DNA of 52,878 nt from Acidimicrobiales bacterium (GCA_030448105.1 JAUJNP010000008.1:124524-177401), one strand, 5' to 3'; shown: positions 1 through 8,752, counted from the first letter of the stretch. Notes: a model not told the origin generated them from the sequence alone. Translations and numbers: made by a program.

Positions 1-99
1 AAGAAGGCCGGCGCCAAGAAGGCCGGCGCCCGCAAGGCGGCGGGGGGCACACCGAAGAAGGCGGCGGCCAAGAAGGCGGCGGCCAAGAAGGCGGGGTGA
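1..99 (+). CDS. topA: C-terminal tail of a lysine/alanine-rich protein, probably DNA topoisomerase I (partial)
   Basis: The window opens inside a reading frame that encodes 32 residues, almost all Lys, Ala and Gly in KKA-type repeats, before TGA. Actinobacterial DNA topoisomerase I proteins end in such basic tails, and topA directly upstream of tmk and holB is a familiar order in Acidimicrobiia; the name rests on that context alone because no catalytic part is visible. The stop overlaps the GTG start of tmk (GTGA), so the two are probably translationally coupled. Another histone-like Lys-rich tail is possible. Confidence 0.55.
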   Translation, partial: KKAGAKKAGARKAAGGTPKKAAAKKAAAKKAG

Positions 100-719
100 G
101 CGACCGACGCCCCGGGCGGCGCGGCCGGTTGGTGGCCTTCGAAGGGGGTGAGGGCGCGGGGAAGTCCACCCAGGCCCGCCTGGTGGCCGATGCCCTCGGC
201 GCGGTGCTGACCCGCGAGCCGGGAGGCACCGCCCTCGGCGAGCGCATCCGCGACCTGGTGCTCGATCGCAGCAGCGACGGTCTGAGCGACCGGGCGGAGG
301 CGCTGCTCCTCGCCGCCGCCCGCGCCCAGCACGTGGCCGAGGTGATCGAACCGGCCCTGCGAGCGGGAACCGACGTGGTCACCGACCGCTTCATCGCCTC
401 CTCGGTGGCCTACCAGGGCTACGGGCGGGGCCTGCCCCCCGAGGAGGTCCTCGAGCTGTCGCTATGGGCGACGGTGGGCCTCCAACCCGACCTGGTGGTG
501 CTGCTCGACGTGGCGCCAGCGGTGGCGGCGGCCCGGCTCGGCACCGAGCCCGACCGCATGGAGGCGGCCGGCGACGCCTTCCACCGGGCCGTGGCCGACG
601 GCTTCCGGGCGCTGGCCGCCGCCGACCCCGGGCGGTGGGTGGTGGTCGACGGTGAGGGGACGGTGGCCGACGTGGCCCGGCGGGTGCGCATGGCGTTGGC
701 CGACCGGTGGGGGGACTGA
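96..719 (+). CDS. tmk: Thymidylate kinase
   Basis: Phosphorylates dTMP to dTDP in the cytosol for DNA synthesis. The 207-residue length is normal for the family. The P-loop GGEGAGKST is at residues 17-25, and the conserved DRF motif with the following ASSVAYQG segment (about 97-107) binds dTMP. The GTG start lies inside the previous gene's stop, and residues from about 12 match the family's usual N-terminus, which supports this start. It sits between topA and holB, and the three probably form one transcript. Confidence 0.95.
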   Translation: MSDRRPGRRGRLVAFEGGEGAGKSTQARLVADALGAVLTREPGGTALGERIRDLVLDRSSDGLSDRAEALLLAAARAQHVAEVIEPALRAGTDVVTDRFIASSVAYQGYGRGLPPEEVLELSLWATVGLQPDLVVLLDVAPAVAAARLGTEPDRMEAAGDAFHRAVADGFRALAAADPGRWVVVDGEGTVADVARRVRMALADRWGD

Positions 720-722
720 GCC

Positions 723-1808
723 GTGGCCGACGCCCCGGTGGGCCCGCCGGTGGATCCGGCCACCATCGACGCTTGGGCCTCGGTGGTGGGCCAGCCGGAG
801 GCGGTGGCTCGGCTGCGGGCCGCGGTCGAGCGTCCGGTGCACGCCTGGCTGTTCGTAGGACCGCCCGGCAGTGGCACCTCGGCCGCCGCTCGGGCCTTTG
901 CCGCCGAGCTGCTCGCCGCCGGCGCCGATGCGGGCACGGCTGAGCGCCACCGCCGGTTGGCCCTGGCCGGCCAGCACCCCGACGTGACCCGGGTGGAGCG
1001 GGTCGGCGCCCAGATCGCGGTCGAGCAGGCCGAGGCCATCGTGCACCGGGCCAGCCGCAGCCCGGTGGAGGGGGCGCGGAAGGTGATCGTGCTCGAGGAG
1101 TTCCACCTGGTGGTCGGCCCGGCGGCGGCCAAGCTGCTCAAGGTGGTGGAGGAGCCGCCGCCGGGCACCTTCTTCATCGTCCTCGCCGAGGAGGTGCCTC
1201 CCGAGCTCGTCACCCTGGCTTCGCGCTGCGCGCGCGTCGACTTCCCGGCCCTTGCCCCGTCGGTGGTCCGCGATGCCCTCGTGGCCGAGGGCGTGCCCGG
1301 CGATCGTGCCGCCGAGGTGGCCGAGGTCGCCCACGGTGACCTCGACCGCGCCCGTCTCCTCGCCACCGACGAGCGTCTGGCCCTGCGCCTGGCCCTCTGG
1401 CGGGACGTGCCGAGCCGCCTGGACGGGACCGGGCACACAGCGGCTGTGTTGGTCGACGAGGTGCGGGCCGGCATCGACGATGCCGCCGCCCCCCTGGCCC
1501 GGCGCCATGACCGCGAGGTGGCCGAGCTCGACGATCGCATCGCGCGCTACGGCGGGCGGGGCTCGGGTGCCGGTGAGCTGGCGGCGCGGCACAGGCGCGA
1601 GCTCCGTCGACTGCGCGCCGACGAGCTGCGGCTGGGACTCACCGAGCTGGCCCGGCGCTACCGCGACGCCCTGGCGGGCGGGTCGCCGCCGGGCGAGGTG
1701 CTCGACGCCCTGGGCGCGGTCCACCGGGCCACCGAGGGGCTCGTGCGGTTCCCGTCCGAGGAGCTGCTCCTCCACGCCCTGTTCGTGCGCCTCCCGCCGC
1801 TGCGGTGA
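723..1808 (+). CDS. holB: DNA polymerase III delta' subunit (clamp-loader)
   Basis: Clamp-loader AAA+ protein of 361 residues. The nucleotide loop reads VGPPGSGTS at 45-53, so the Walker A lysine is replaced, as expected for a delta' subunit that does not hydrolyse ATP. The family signatures EEPP (143-146) and the SRC motif carrying the arginine finger (SRC at 167-169) are present. The middle part (about 230-300) is rich in charged helix and less conserved. GTG start 3 bases after tmk's stop, with no clear Shine-Dalgarno; co-transcribed with tmk. It ends 9 bases before the stop of the convergent cyclic-di-GMP gene. Confidence 0.9.
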   Translation: MADAPVGPPVDPATIDAWASVVGQPEAVARLRAAVERPVHAWLFVGPPGSGTSAAARAFAAELLAAGADAGTAERHRRLALAGQHPDVTRVERVGAQIAVEQAEAIVHRASRSPVEGARKVIVLEEFHLVVGPAAAKLLKVVEEPPPGTFFIVLAEEVPPELVTLASRCARVDFPALAPSVVRDALVAEGVPGDRAAEVAEVAHGDLDRARLLATDERLALRLALWRDVPSRLDGTGHTAAVLVDEVRAGIDDAAAPLARRHDREVAELDDRIARYGGRGSGAGELAARHRRELRRLRADELRLGLTELARRYRDALAGGSPPGEVLDALGAVHRATEGLVRFPSEELLLHALFVRLPPLR

Positions 1809-1817
1809 CGGGGTGGA

Positions 1818-4487
1818 TCAGCGGTGGTCGGCGCGCTCGGACGCCGTCGGCCAGCCGCCTTCGGCCAGCGCGGCGGCGAAGTCCTCGGCGTCTAGGGGGC
1901 GGGAGAAGAGGAAGCCCTGCGCGAAGTCGCACCCCAGCCCGGCCAACATGTCGAGCTGCTCCGGGCGGTCCACGCCCTCGGCGGCGACCTGCAGGCCAAG
2001 GGCGTGGGCCATGCTCACCACGGCCCGGACGATGGTGCCGCGGTCGTCGTCGGGGCGCCGGGCAGGGTCGGCGAGCCCGGCTACGAAGGACCGGTCGATC
2101 TTCACCAGGTCCACCGGGAGGCGCTGCAGGTAGGTGAGCGACGAGTACCCGGTGCCGAAGTCGTCGATGGCCAGGTGCACGCCCAGGGCCTTCAGCTGCG
2201 TGAGCTCGCCTTCGAGCAGGTCGAGGTCGTCCATGAGGACGGTCTCGGTGAGCTCGAGGCAGAGGCGGTCGGCCGGCCAGCGGTGGGTCTGCAGCAGGTG
2301 GGCCACCTGGTCGACCAGCCCGGGAGCGGTGAGCTGGCGAGCCGACACGTTCACCGAGAGGGTGAACCGGGGGCGGTCGCGCTCGTCGGCCCACTGCCGG
2401 GCGTGGCCGAGGGCGGTGTCGAGCACCCACCCACCGAGGGCCACCACCATGCCCGTCTCCTCGGTGACGGGGATGAACGAGTCCGGCGTGAGCAGGCCGC
2501 GGGTGGGGTGACGCCAGCGCACGAGCGCCTCGGCGCCGACCAGCTCACCGGTGGCCACCTCCACCACCGGCTGGTGCAGCACGGTGAACTCGTGGCGGGT
2601 CATGGCGCGGCGCAGGTCGTTGCCCAGGGTGAGGCGGGCGACGGCGTCGGCCCGCATGGCGTCGTCGAAGACCTCGAGGCGGTTGCGGCCGCGCTCCTTG
2701 GCCCGGTACATGGCGGCGTCGGCGCTGCGCAGGAGCACCTCGGGGGTCGGCCCCCGCCCGATGGCCAGGCCCATGCTGACGGTCAGGAACACCTCCCGGC
2801 CGTCGTCGATGGTGAACGGCGTGCTCAGCGCGTCCTCGAGGCGGTCGGCGATGGCGAGGATGGTGCGGGATCCGTCGGGTTGCTCCGAGAGCACCACGAA
2901 CTCATCGCCCCCGAAGCGGGCGATGGTGTCGTCGGGGCGCACGATCGAGCGGAGCCGCTCGGCGAAGCCGACGAGGATCTGGTCGCCGGCGCCGTGGCCG
3001 AGCCCGTCGTTGACCACCTTGAACCGGTCGATGTCGACGAAGAGCACGGCCAGCTCCTCGTCCACCTGGCTGGCCCGGGCCAGGGCGTGGCCGAGCCGGT
3101 CGAGCAGCAAGGTCCGGTTGGGCAGCCCGGTGAGGGTGTCGTGGAGCGCCTGGTGGGCGAGGCGGGTCTCGGTCTCGAAGCGATCCACGGCGATGGCGGT
3201 CAGGTTGCCCGCCTGGGCCAGCGTGTCCCGCTCGTGCTCGGCCGGCGCTCGGGCCTCGCGGTGGAAGACGACGAGGGCCCCGAGGGTGCGATCGGTCCCC
3301 TGGTCGACTATCGGCGTGGCCCACACCGCGGCGATGCCGCCGCCGACCAGTGCTTCGCGCACGCGGGCCACGCTCGGGTCCGAGGCAACATCGAGCACCG
3401 TCACCGGCCGCCCCTCGGCCACCGCCGCCCCCCACGGAGTGGCCGGGCCGGGCACGGGAGGTGCGGCCACCGCCATCACGAGCTCGCTCGGCAGCTGCCG
3501 GGGCCCCCGGGCGACGAGGCGGCCGTCCTCTACCAGGAACACGCCGACACGGGCGCCCTCGACGTGTTCGGTCACCAGGTCGGTGACGGCGGCGAGGACC
3601 TCCTCCAGCGGGGCGCTGCGAGCGATCAGCTCCAGCACCCGGGCATGGGCGGCCACCAGCAGCTGGGACCGCTTCAGGTCGATGATGGTGCTCCGGAGGG
3701 CGGCGTCGGCCCGCTTGGCCTCGGTGACGTCGAGGGCCACCGCCATGATGGCCACCGGGCGGCCGTGCTCGTCGTGCACGGGCGCGGTCCAGAGGCTGAG
3801 GTCGATCTCGGTGCCGTCCCGCCGCCGGCGCACGACCTCGGCGCCGACCAGGACCTCGCCGCCCAGGATCCGTCTCCGCAGCTCGGCGAACTCGGCGGTC
3901 GAATCGGGGGGCACGATCGGGAGCGGGCGGCCCACCGCTTCCTCCGCCGTCCACCCGAACGTGGCCTCGGCGGCCGGGTTCCAGAGCAGCACCGTCCCCT
4001 CGGGGTCGACCTGGTAGATCGCCACCGGCGCGCTGGTGACGAGGGCGTCGAGCATCTCGCCCGACCGGCGCAGAGCCTCCTCCAAGACCTTGGCGGCGGT
4101 GCGATCGTGCACCATCACCAGGCCGTAGGTGCTGCCGGGCCCGCCCGCCCCCACCGCCACCGCTTCGGTCACCAGCCAGACCCGCGAGCCGTCCACCCGC
4201 GTGTACCAGGCCTCGGCCTGCGCCGGCCCGACCCCGCCCGCCCGGGCCGCCTCCAGCCAGCGCTCGAGGGGAGCGAGGTGCGCAGGCCGGGCGTAGCCCG
4301 ACAGCGTGTTACCGACCAGGTCCTCGGCGGGCATGCCCACCATGGCGCACAGCGCCGGGTTCACCTGCAGCAGGCGGCCCTCCAGGTCGAACACGGCCAT
4401 CCCGGTGGACGCGTGCTGGAAGGCGCGAGCGTTGGCCTCGGCCACCAGCTCCTCACCGGCGCCACCGGGCGCCACCGGGTCTGCCAT
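1818..4487 (-). CDS. PAS-PAS-GAF-GGDEF-EAL cyclic-di-GMP synthase/phosphodiesterase
   Basis: An 889-residue soluble signalling protein with no membrane segment. Order: PAS (about 15-130), PAS with PAC (140-260), GAF (285-435), GGDEF (450-610), EAL (625-885). The cyclase signature GGDEF is intact at 526-530, and the inhibitory-site RxxD (RPDD, 517-520) lies five residues before it, so feedback-inhibited c-di-GMP synthesis is expected. The EAL domain keeps E653-A-L, the NVSARQ loop, DDFGTGYSS and the late glutamate (AAEGVD), so phosphodiesterase activity is also likely. The N-terminal sensors suggest control by a cytosolic small-molecule signal. A GGAGGGAG ribosome site precedes the ATG. Confidence 0.92.
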   Translation of the reverse strand: MADPVAPGGAGEELVAEANARAFQHASTGMAVFDLEGRLLQVNPALCAMVGMPAEDLVGNTLSGYARPAHLAPLERWLEAARAGGVGPAQAEAWYTRVDGSRVWLVTEAVAVGAGGPGSTYGLVMVHDRTAAKVLEEALRRSGEMLDALVTSAPVAIYQVDPEGTVLLWNPAAEATFGWTAEEAVGRPLPIVPPDSTAEFAELRRRILGGEVLVGAEVVRRRRDGTEIDLSLWTAPVHDEHGRPVAIMAVALDVTEAKRADAALRSTIIDLKRSQLLVAAHARVLELIARSAPLEEVLAAVTDLVTEHVEGARVGVFLVEDGRLVARGPRQLPSELVMAVAAPPVPGPATPWGAAVAEGRPVTVLDVASDPSVARVREALVGGGIAAVWATPIVDQGTDRTLGALVVFHREARAPAEHERDTLAQAGNLTAIAVDRFETETRLAHQALHDTLTGLPNRTLLLDRLGHALARASQVDEELAVLFVDIDRFKVVNDGLGHGAGDQILVGFAERLRSIVRPDDTIARFGGDEFVVLSEQPDGSRTILAIADRLEDALSTPFTIDDGREVFLTVSMGLAIGRGPTPEVLLRSADAAMYRAKERGRNRLEVFDDAMRADAVARLTLGNDLRRAMTRHEFTVLHQPVVEVATGELVGAEALVRWRHPTRGLLTPDSFIPVTEETGMVVALGGWVLDTALGHARQWADERDRPRFTLSVNVSARQLTAPGLVDQVAHLLQTHRWPADRLCLELTETVLMDDLDLLEGELTQLKALGVHLAIDDFGTGYSSLTYLQRLPVDLVKIDRSFVAGLADPARRPDDDRGTIVRAVVSMAHALGLQVAAEGVDRPEQLDMLAGLGCDFAQGFLFSRPLDAEDFAAALAEGGWPTASERADHR

Positions 4488-4575
4488 CGAGCTCCCTCCC
4501 TCGCCTCACCGCCGGGCGATCGCCACCATTCTGGCGGGCAACCGGATCGGGGGACAGCGAGCGCCAGCGGGCCGG

Positions 4576-4581
4576 TAGGGT
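4576..4581 (+). promoter_or_regulatory. -10 hexamer for tRNA-Thr(CGU)
   Basis: TAGGGT ends 8 bases before the first base of the tRNA, so transcription would start at or very near the mature 5' end. It has the same form as the hexamers found 6-9 bases before many start codons in this window. Confidence 0.55.
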
Positions 4582-4589
4582 CGCGGTGC

Positions 4590-4662
4590 GCCCGAGTAGC
4601 TCAGTCGGCAGAGCGGCTCACTCGTAATGAGCAGGTCAGGAGTTCGATTCTCCTCTCGGGCT
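4590..4662 (+). tRNA. tRNA-Thr (anticodon CGU)
   Basis: A full cloverleaf can be drawn: acceptor GCCCGAG/CTCGGGC, D-stem GCTC/GAGC, anticodon stem GCTCA/TGAGC around loop CTCGTAA (anticodon CGT at 4623-4625), T-stem AGGAG/CTCCT with loop TTCGATT, discriminator T at 4662. CCA is not encoded. The 3' end is directly followed by a truncated Rhs gene, so the tRNA end may have served as an integration or recombination point. Confidence 0.95.
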
Positions 4663-4663
4663 C

Positions 4664-5940
4664 GTGAAACGCCAGGTCAGTAGCGGCCTTCGGGACCTGC
4701 CCGCGCTCCGATCCTGGTGCGGCAACGCCAACGTCGACACCAGCGCCGCGTTCACCTCCACCAGCCCCAGCGTGTACGGCACCTACGAGCCCTTCACCGG
4801 CGACTTCGACGGCGACGGGATCGACGACATCTTCTGGTACGCCCCCGGCACCGCCGCCGACACGATCTGGTGGAACACCACCACCCGTGCCAGCTTCGCC
4901 GCCAGCAAGCTCATTCCCAACCCCAACATCCCATCCTGGACCTACAGCTACGACGCCGACGACCTCCGCACCACCAAGACCAGCAACGCCAACGACACCA
5001 TCGACTTCACCTGGGACCGATCCGGGGGCCTCCCGCTCCTCCTAGCCCAACACGACAACGCAGGCACCACCTACCTCATCTACGGACCCGACGGACAACC
5101 CATCGAACAAATCAACCCCGGTAACACCGTCACCTGGTACCACCACGACCAACTCGGCTCCACCCGCCAAACCACCAACAACGCGGGCACCACCACCGGT
5201 ACCAGCACCTACCGTCCCTACGGCGCACCAGCCGGGACCACTGCGCCACCGGCTTCATCCACGCCAGTGCTCGGGTATGCCGGCCAGTACACCGACCCCG
5301 AAACTGGCTACCAGTACCTCCGCGCCCGCTACTACGACTCGAAGACAGCACAATTCCTCAATCGCGACCCCCTGGTCAGGATCACGGGCCAGCCCTACGC
5401 CTACGCCGGCAACAACCCTCTGAACTACACGGACCCCCTTGGGCTCGTGCCTTGGGATGCCGTCACCGATTTGGTCGGCGACCGCGTCGACGACGTCGTT
5501 GATGCGGGGCGAAGTGTCGGCAACTTCGTCTACGAGAACGCGGGGACACTGTCGACGGTGGCGTCGTTTGCGGCCACCGGCGCGTACGCCTTCTGTGCCG
5601 TAAGCGCCGGCGTGGGTTGCGGAGTGGGGCTCGCGCTGTCAGCCACCTCCACGGTTTCAGTGGTGTGAACGCCTATCGCGCCTGCTTCGACGGCGGGGGT
5701 AACTGTTCGGGCGCGGTGGTCTCGCTGGGCTTCAGCGTGGCCGCCACCGGGGCAGGCGCCATTGCACAGCGACGTGCTGCGAGCGCTCTGTATGGCGTGT
5801 TCAACAGCTACGCGCGCGATACGTACCTATGGCGCCAGGCGGGAGTGATCGGAGGCCTCACGAACGGTGCATCAGGGATCGTCGGACTGCTCTCGTCGTT
5901 CTTCCCCGGCGGCGACTCCTACGAAGGCGCCTACTGCTGA
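4664..5940 (+). pseudogene. Truncated, frameshifted Rhs/YD-repeat protein (toxin-tip remnant)
   Basis: The readable frame starts 1 base after the tRNA and has no proper N-terminus. It encodes a calcium-type FG-GAP/VCBS repeat (DFDGDGIDD), then YD-repeat sequence, then the conserved Rhs core end (YRPYG, GYAGQYTDPETGYQYLRARY, NRDPL, NPLNYTDPLGL). After the core, where polymorphic toxin tips begin, the frame stops at 5668, but the continuation GVNAYRACFDG lies in the next frame and runs to 5940. One missing base near 5660 would join them. A full Rhs protein exceeds 1,000 residues, so most is lost. The tip is Gly/Ala-rich and hydrophobic with no recognised enzyme motif. Probably transferred and decaying. 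Confidence 0.75.
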
Positions 5941-6239
5941 TGGCCGGCGCTGCTCGCCGCAACTCAGCCAACCCGCAGCGCGGCCTGGTCTTGTACTTGA
6001 GCCTGCTCGCGGCTGCGGGTGCGTGCCTTTCCGTCGTCGGTCCGATCGCTGGTCGACCAGAGATCTCGATCATCGGCTTGCCACTCGTCGCGCTGTTCGG
6101 AACGATCGCGTGGATGCTCAGTCCGCGGGGCCTGAGCAGCTATCGGCCAGGGAAGCTCGCAGCGGCGCAGGATCGTCTGTTTGACACCAGGCTCATGCGG
6201 CGGCTGGCTCCACCGCCGCGTGAGCGGGACGGCGAGTAG
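5940..6239 (+). CDS. Small two-helix membrane protein, possible Rhs immunity protein
   Basis: 99 residues. ATG overlaps the stop of the Rhs tip (TGATG), so translation is coupled to it. Two hydrophobic stretches (about 15-38 and 43-60) predict a helical hairpin in the membrane, followed by a basic cytosolic tail. Rhs-type polymorphic toxins are usually followed directly by a small immunity gene, and a membrane immunity protein would fit a tip acting at the membrane; this role is inferred from position and size only. No family is recognised. Confidence 0.55.
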   Translation: MAGAARRNSANPQRGLVLYLSLLAAAGACLSVVGPIAGRPEISIIGLPLVALFGTIAWMLSPRGLSSYRPGKLAAAQDRLFDTRLMRRLAPPPRERDGE

Positions 6240-6260
6240 CGCTGGACGACCCTGGCCGAA

Positions 6261-6640
6261 TCAACTCTCGTTTCCGCCGGTGATGGCACGGAGCCGGCTC
6301 TTGGTGATGAGAGCATCGATGATGTTGGTGAGAGCGGCGAGGGCTTCGGAATCGAGCTCGGCGATGGCGTTGAGGCGGTCGCCGAGCACGTCCTGGTTCG
6401 CATGGAGGGGTCGGCGGGCGATGTCGTCAAAGACGAGGTGGTCGAGGCTGACGTCGAGGACTTGGGCGATTCGGGCGAGCACGTCGAGGCTGGGGGTGAT
6501 GCGACGGTTCTCGTAGCGGCCGATCTCGCGGGCGTCGGTGCCGACCCAGCTCGGCGAGCTCGCCTCGGGACCAGCCGGCGTCGTTGCGCAGCGCCTTGAT
6601 TCGCTCGCCGAGGGGCCAATTGACCGCGGCGGAAACGTAG
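6261..6640 (-). pseudogene. XRE-family HTH regulator, frameshifted
   Basis: Reading leftward, the sequence encodes a typical lambda-repressor HTH: LGERIKALRNDAGWSRGELAEL in one frame, then VGTDAREIGRYENRRITPSL and DVLARIAQVLDVSLDHLVFDD in the next. Deleting one G at the CCC run (plus strand 6545-6547) joins the halves into a normal DNA-binding domain plus a C-terminal helix bundle ending at 6261. No good ATG or GTG precedes the HTH, which is a second sign of decay. It points toward the Rhs remnant and may once have controlled it. Confidence 0.65.
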
Positions 6641-6853
6641 GGTATCCCGGTTGGAACGCCCTCTCCCAGAAGGGATCTGGCCCCAGCAAACCGCGGGTGC
6701 CGAGGCTGAGGGTACGCGCCGAGCGGCCCCGACCGAATGCGGGCGCTTGGTTCTGAGCGTGGTGTGAGCGGACGGTAGGGACCCACGAGGCACGGCACCA
6801 GGGGCCCGGACAACAGGTAGTGCCGCGGCAGGGACGGGTCGGTGAGGCGCAGC

Positions 6854-7090
6854 TCAGGAGTCCGCGGCGCCCGGGCTCCCCGTGCTGCCCGCCAGCTCGT
6901 AGCCGGCTTCGTCGAGGGCGTGGCCCACGGCCTCGGGATCGAGGGGCGCGTCGCTACCGACCTCGGCCGTTCCCGCGTCGAGGTCCACCGTCACCGACCG
7001 GACGCCGGGGAGGTGGCTCAGCCCGTTGGTGACCGCCTCACGGCAGTGCTCACAGGTCATGCCCCGCACCTCATAGGTCGCGCGTTCCAC
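6854..7090 (-). CDS. Heavy-metal-associated (CopZ-like) metallochaperone
   Basis: 78 residues, a single HMA domain. The metal site GMTCEHC gives Cys13 and Cys16, the usual Cu(I) pair of CopZ/Atx1 proteins, followed by the family pattern LPGVRSVTVDL and a late ALDEAGYEL. It is cytosolic and likely hands copper to a transporter that is not in this window. An AAGGAG site precedes the ATG, and a TACCGT hexamer lies about 18 bases upstream (plus 7109-7114), so this gene has a short leader. Mercury or zinc binding cannot be excluded. Confidence 0.88.
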   Translation of the reverse strand: MERATYEVRGMTCEHCREAVTNGLSHLPGVRSVTVDLDAGTAEVGSDAPLDPEAVGHALDEAGYELAGSTGSPGAADS

Positions 7091-7171
7091 ATCGGCTCCT
7101 TCTGTCGCCCGCCACGGTAGGCCGCCTGCCCGCTGGTTTCCCCATCCGGGGGGTCGGGTACCGCAGGCCGG

Positions 7172-8722
7172 ATGGAGTCCGTCGGCGGGTACGAGCTCAC
7201 CGAGCTACTCGGTCGAGGCACCGCCGGGACGGTCTGGCGGGCCATCCGCCCCGGGCCGGTGGCCCAGGTCGTGGCGGTCAAGCGGGCCCGCATCACCGCC
7301 GGCACCGTCGCCGCCTCCCGGCTCCGCGACGAGGCGGCCGTGCTCGCCGAGCTCGACCACCCCCACATCATGCGGGTGCTCGACGTGATCGACGACGGCG
7401 ACGACGTGGCCATCGTCATGCCCCTCGCCCGCGGTGGGTCCCTCCGCGACCTGCTCGCCGAGCGGGGGTCGCTCACCCCCGGACAGGTGGTGGCCGTGCT
7501 GGCGCCGGTGGCGGCCGCCCTCGGATCGGCTCACCGCCGCGGCGTGTTCCACGGTGACGTGAAGCCGGCCAACATCTTGTTCACCTCCGACGGCGAGCCG
7601 CTGCTCTCGGACTTCGGCGTGGCCCGCAGCCTGGTGGCGGCGGCCGACCCGTCCCAGGAGGTGGCGGGCACGGCCGCCTACCTCGACCCCGAGCTGCTCA
7701 CCACCGGTCGCCCCGACGCCCGCAACGACGTGTACGCGGTCGGCGTGGTGGCCTATCTCGCCCTCACCGGCCGCCTGCCCCACACCGGGGCGAGCGCGGA
7801 CGACATCCTGGCCGCGGCCGATGCCGGCGACCACCACTCCCTCCTCGACGACCGGTCGGTGCCCAGCGCGCTGGCCGAGGTGGTGGAGTCGGCGCTGGCC
7901 CGGCTGCCCGAGGAGCGGCCGCCGACCGCGGAGGCGTTGGCGGGCCAGCTGCGGGCGGCGCTGCCGCCGACGGTGGTCGGGTTGCCCGGGACCGCCCTGG
8001 CGCCGGTCGGCGACGATCGCTCCGCTCACCCCCTGCCCGACGACGGCGCCGCCGGGGCCTACGTCGGTGGCGGCGCTCCGGGTTCGGGCGGTTCGGGCGG
8101 TTCGGGCGGCGACGACGGGCACCGCACCCGCCTCTTCGGGCCCCGGCCGCCGCGCCCCGAGCCGGCCGACGAGCGCTCCGACCACCGGCTGGCGGCGGTG
8201 TCAGTGCTGGCGGTCGTGGCCCTGCTGCTGGTCGCCGCGGTGGTGGCCCGCGACCGTTACGGATCCAAGGAGCCGGCGGCGTCGGCCACCGTGGCCGTGA
8301 CCCGCGACCGCAGCCGGCCCTGTCCCTCCCTTCCGCCCATCCCCGTGCCGGCCGGTGCCCGCGAGCTCCGGGCCGACCTCAAGGGCGACGGATGCCCGGT
8401 GCAGGTGGTGTGGGACGGGCAGGTGATGCAGCTCCGCCTGTCGAGCGGCGACGCGTTGCCCCGCCGATACGACTTCAAGCGTCAGCTGCGGCGCCAGCGC
8501 CACGGCGACCTGCTGATGGGCGACTGGGACTGCGACGGAGCCGAGAGCCCGGCCCTGTACGACCCGGGCACCGGCGTCGTGTACTACTTCGGCACCGTGC
8601 CCGAGCGCGGCGCCCTCCCCGCCGACCGAGAGGACCGCACCGGCAACCAGGACGGCCGGGCCCGCGTGGTGCAGGGTCGGGGGGACCGCTGCGACGAGGT
8701 GGCGGTTGGCCGCACCGCCTGA
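7172..8722 (+). CDS. Membrane serine/threonine protein kinase (PknB-like)
   Basis: 516 residues: cytosolic kinase (about 7-265), a disordered linker with SGGSGGSGG (305-313), one membrane helix (about 339-359) and an outer domain of about 150 residues. The glycine loop GRGTAGTV (14-21), the lysine of VAVKR (37) and DFG (147-149) are present. The catalytic loop is HGDVKPAN, not HRD, so it is a non-RD kinase that may not need activation-loop phosphorylation. The outer part has a GDWDCDG segment like FG-GAP/VCBS blades and cysteines, suggesting a ligand sensor rather than PASTA repeats. TACCGC just upstream may be a weak -10 for a leaderless start. Confidence 0.9.
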   Translation: MESVGGYELTELLGRGTAGTVWRAIRPGPVAQVVAVKRARITAGTVAASRLRDEAAVLAELDHPHIMRVLDVIDDGDDVAIVMPLARGGSLRDLLAERGSLTPGQVVAVLAPVAAALGSAHRRGVFHGDVKPANILFTSDGEPLLSDFGVARSLVAAADPSQEVAGTAAYLDPELLTTGRPDARNDVYAVGVVAYLALTGRLPHTGASADDILAAADAGDHHSLLDDRSVPSALAEVVESALARLPEERPPTAEALAGQLRAALPPTVVGLPGTALAPVGDDRSAHPLPDDGAAGAYVGGGAPGSGGSGGSGGDDGHRTRLFGPRPPRPEPADERSDHRLAAVSVLAVVALLLVAAVVARDRYGSKEPAASATVAVTRDRSRPCPSLPPIPVPAGARELRADLKGDGCPVQVVWDGQVMQLRLSSGDALPRRYDFKRQLRRQRHGDLLMGDWDCDGAESPALYDPGTGVVYYFGTVPERGALPADREDRTGNQDGRARVVQGRGDRCDEVAVGRTA

Positions 8723-8737
8723 CCGCCTGACCGCCTG
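8714..8737 (+). repeat. Three tandem 8-base repeats placing a stop in all three frames
   Basis: ACCGCCTG is repeated three times at the end of the kinase gene. Because the unit is 8 bases, the TGA triplets at 8720, 8728 and 8736 fall in three different frames; the first is the kinase stop. Confidence 0.9.
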
Positions 8738-8752
8738 ACGAAGGAGGCACTC

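Noticed and set aside
2004..4667. A plus-strand open frame of 887 codons opposite the c-di-GMP gene
   Set aside because: It is the antisense of a gene with five recognisable domains, its product is His/Gly/Arg-rich without any family pattern, and it arises from the high GC content.
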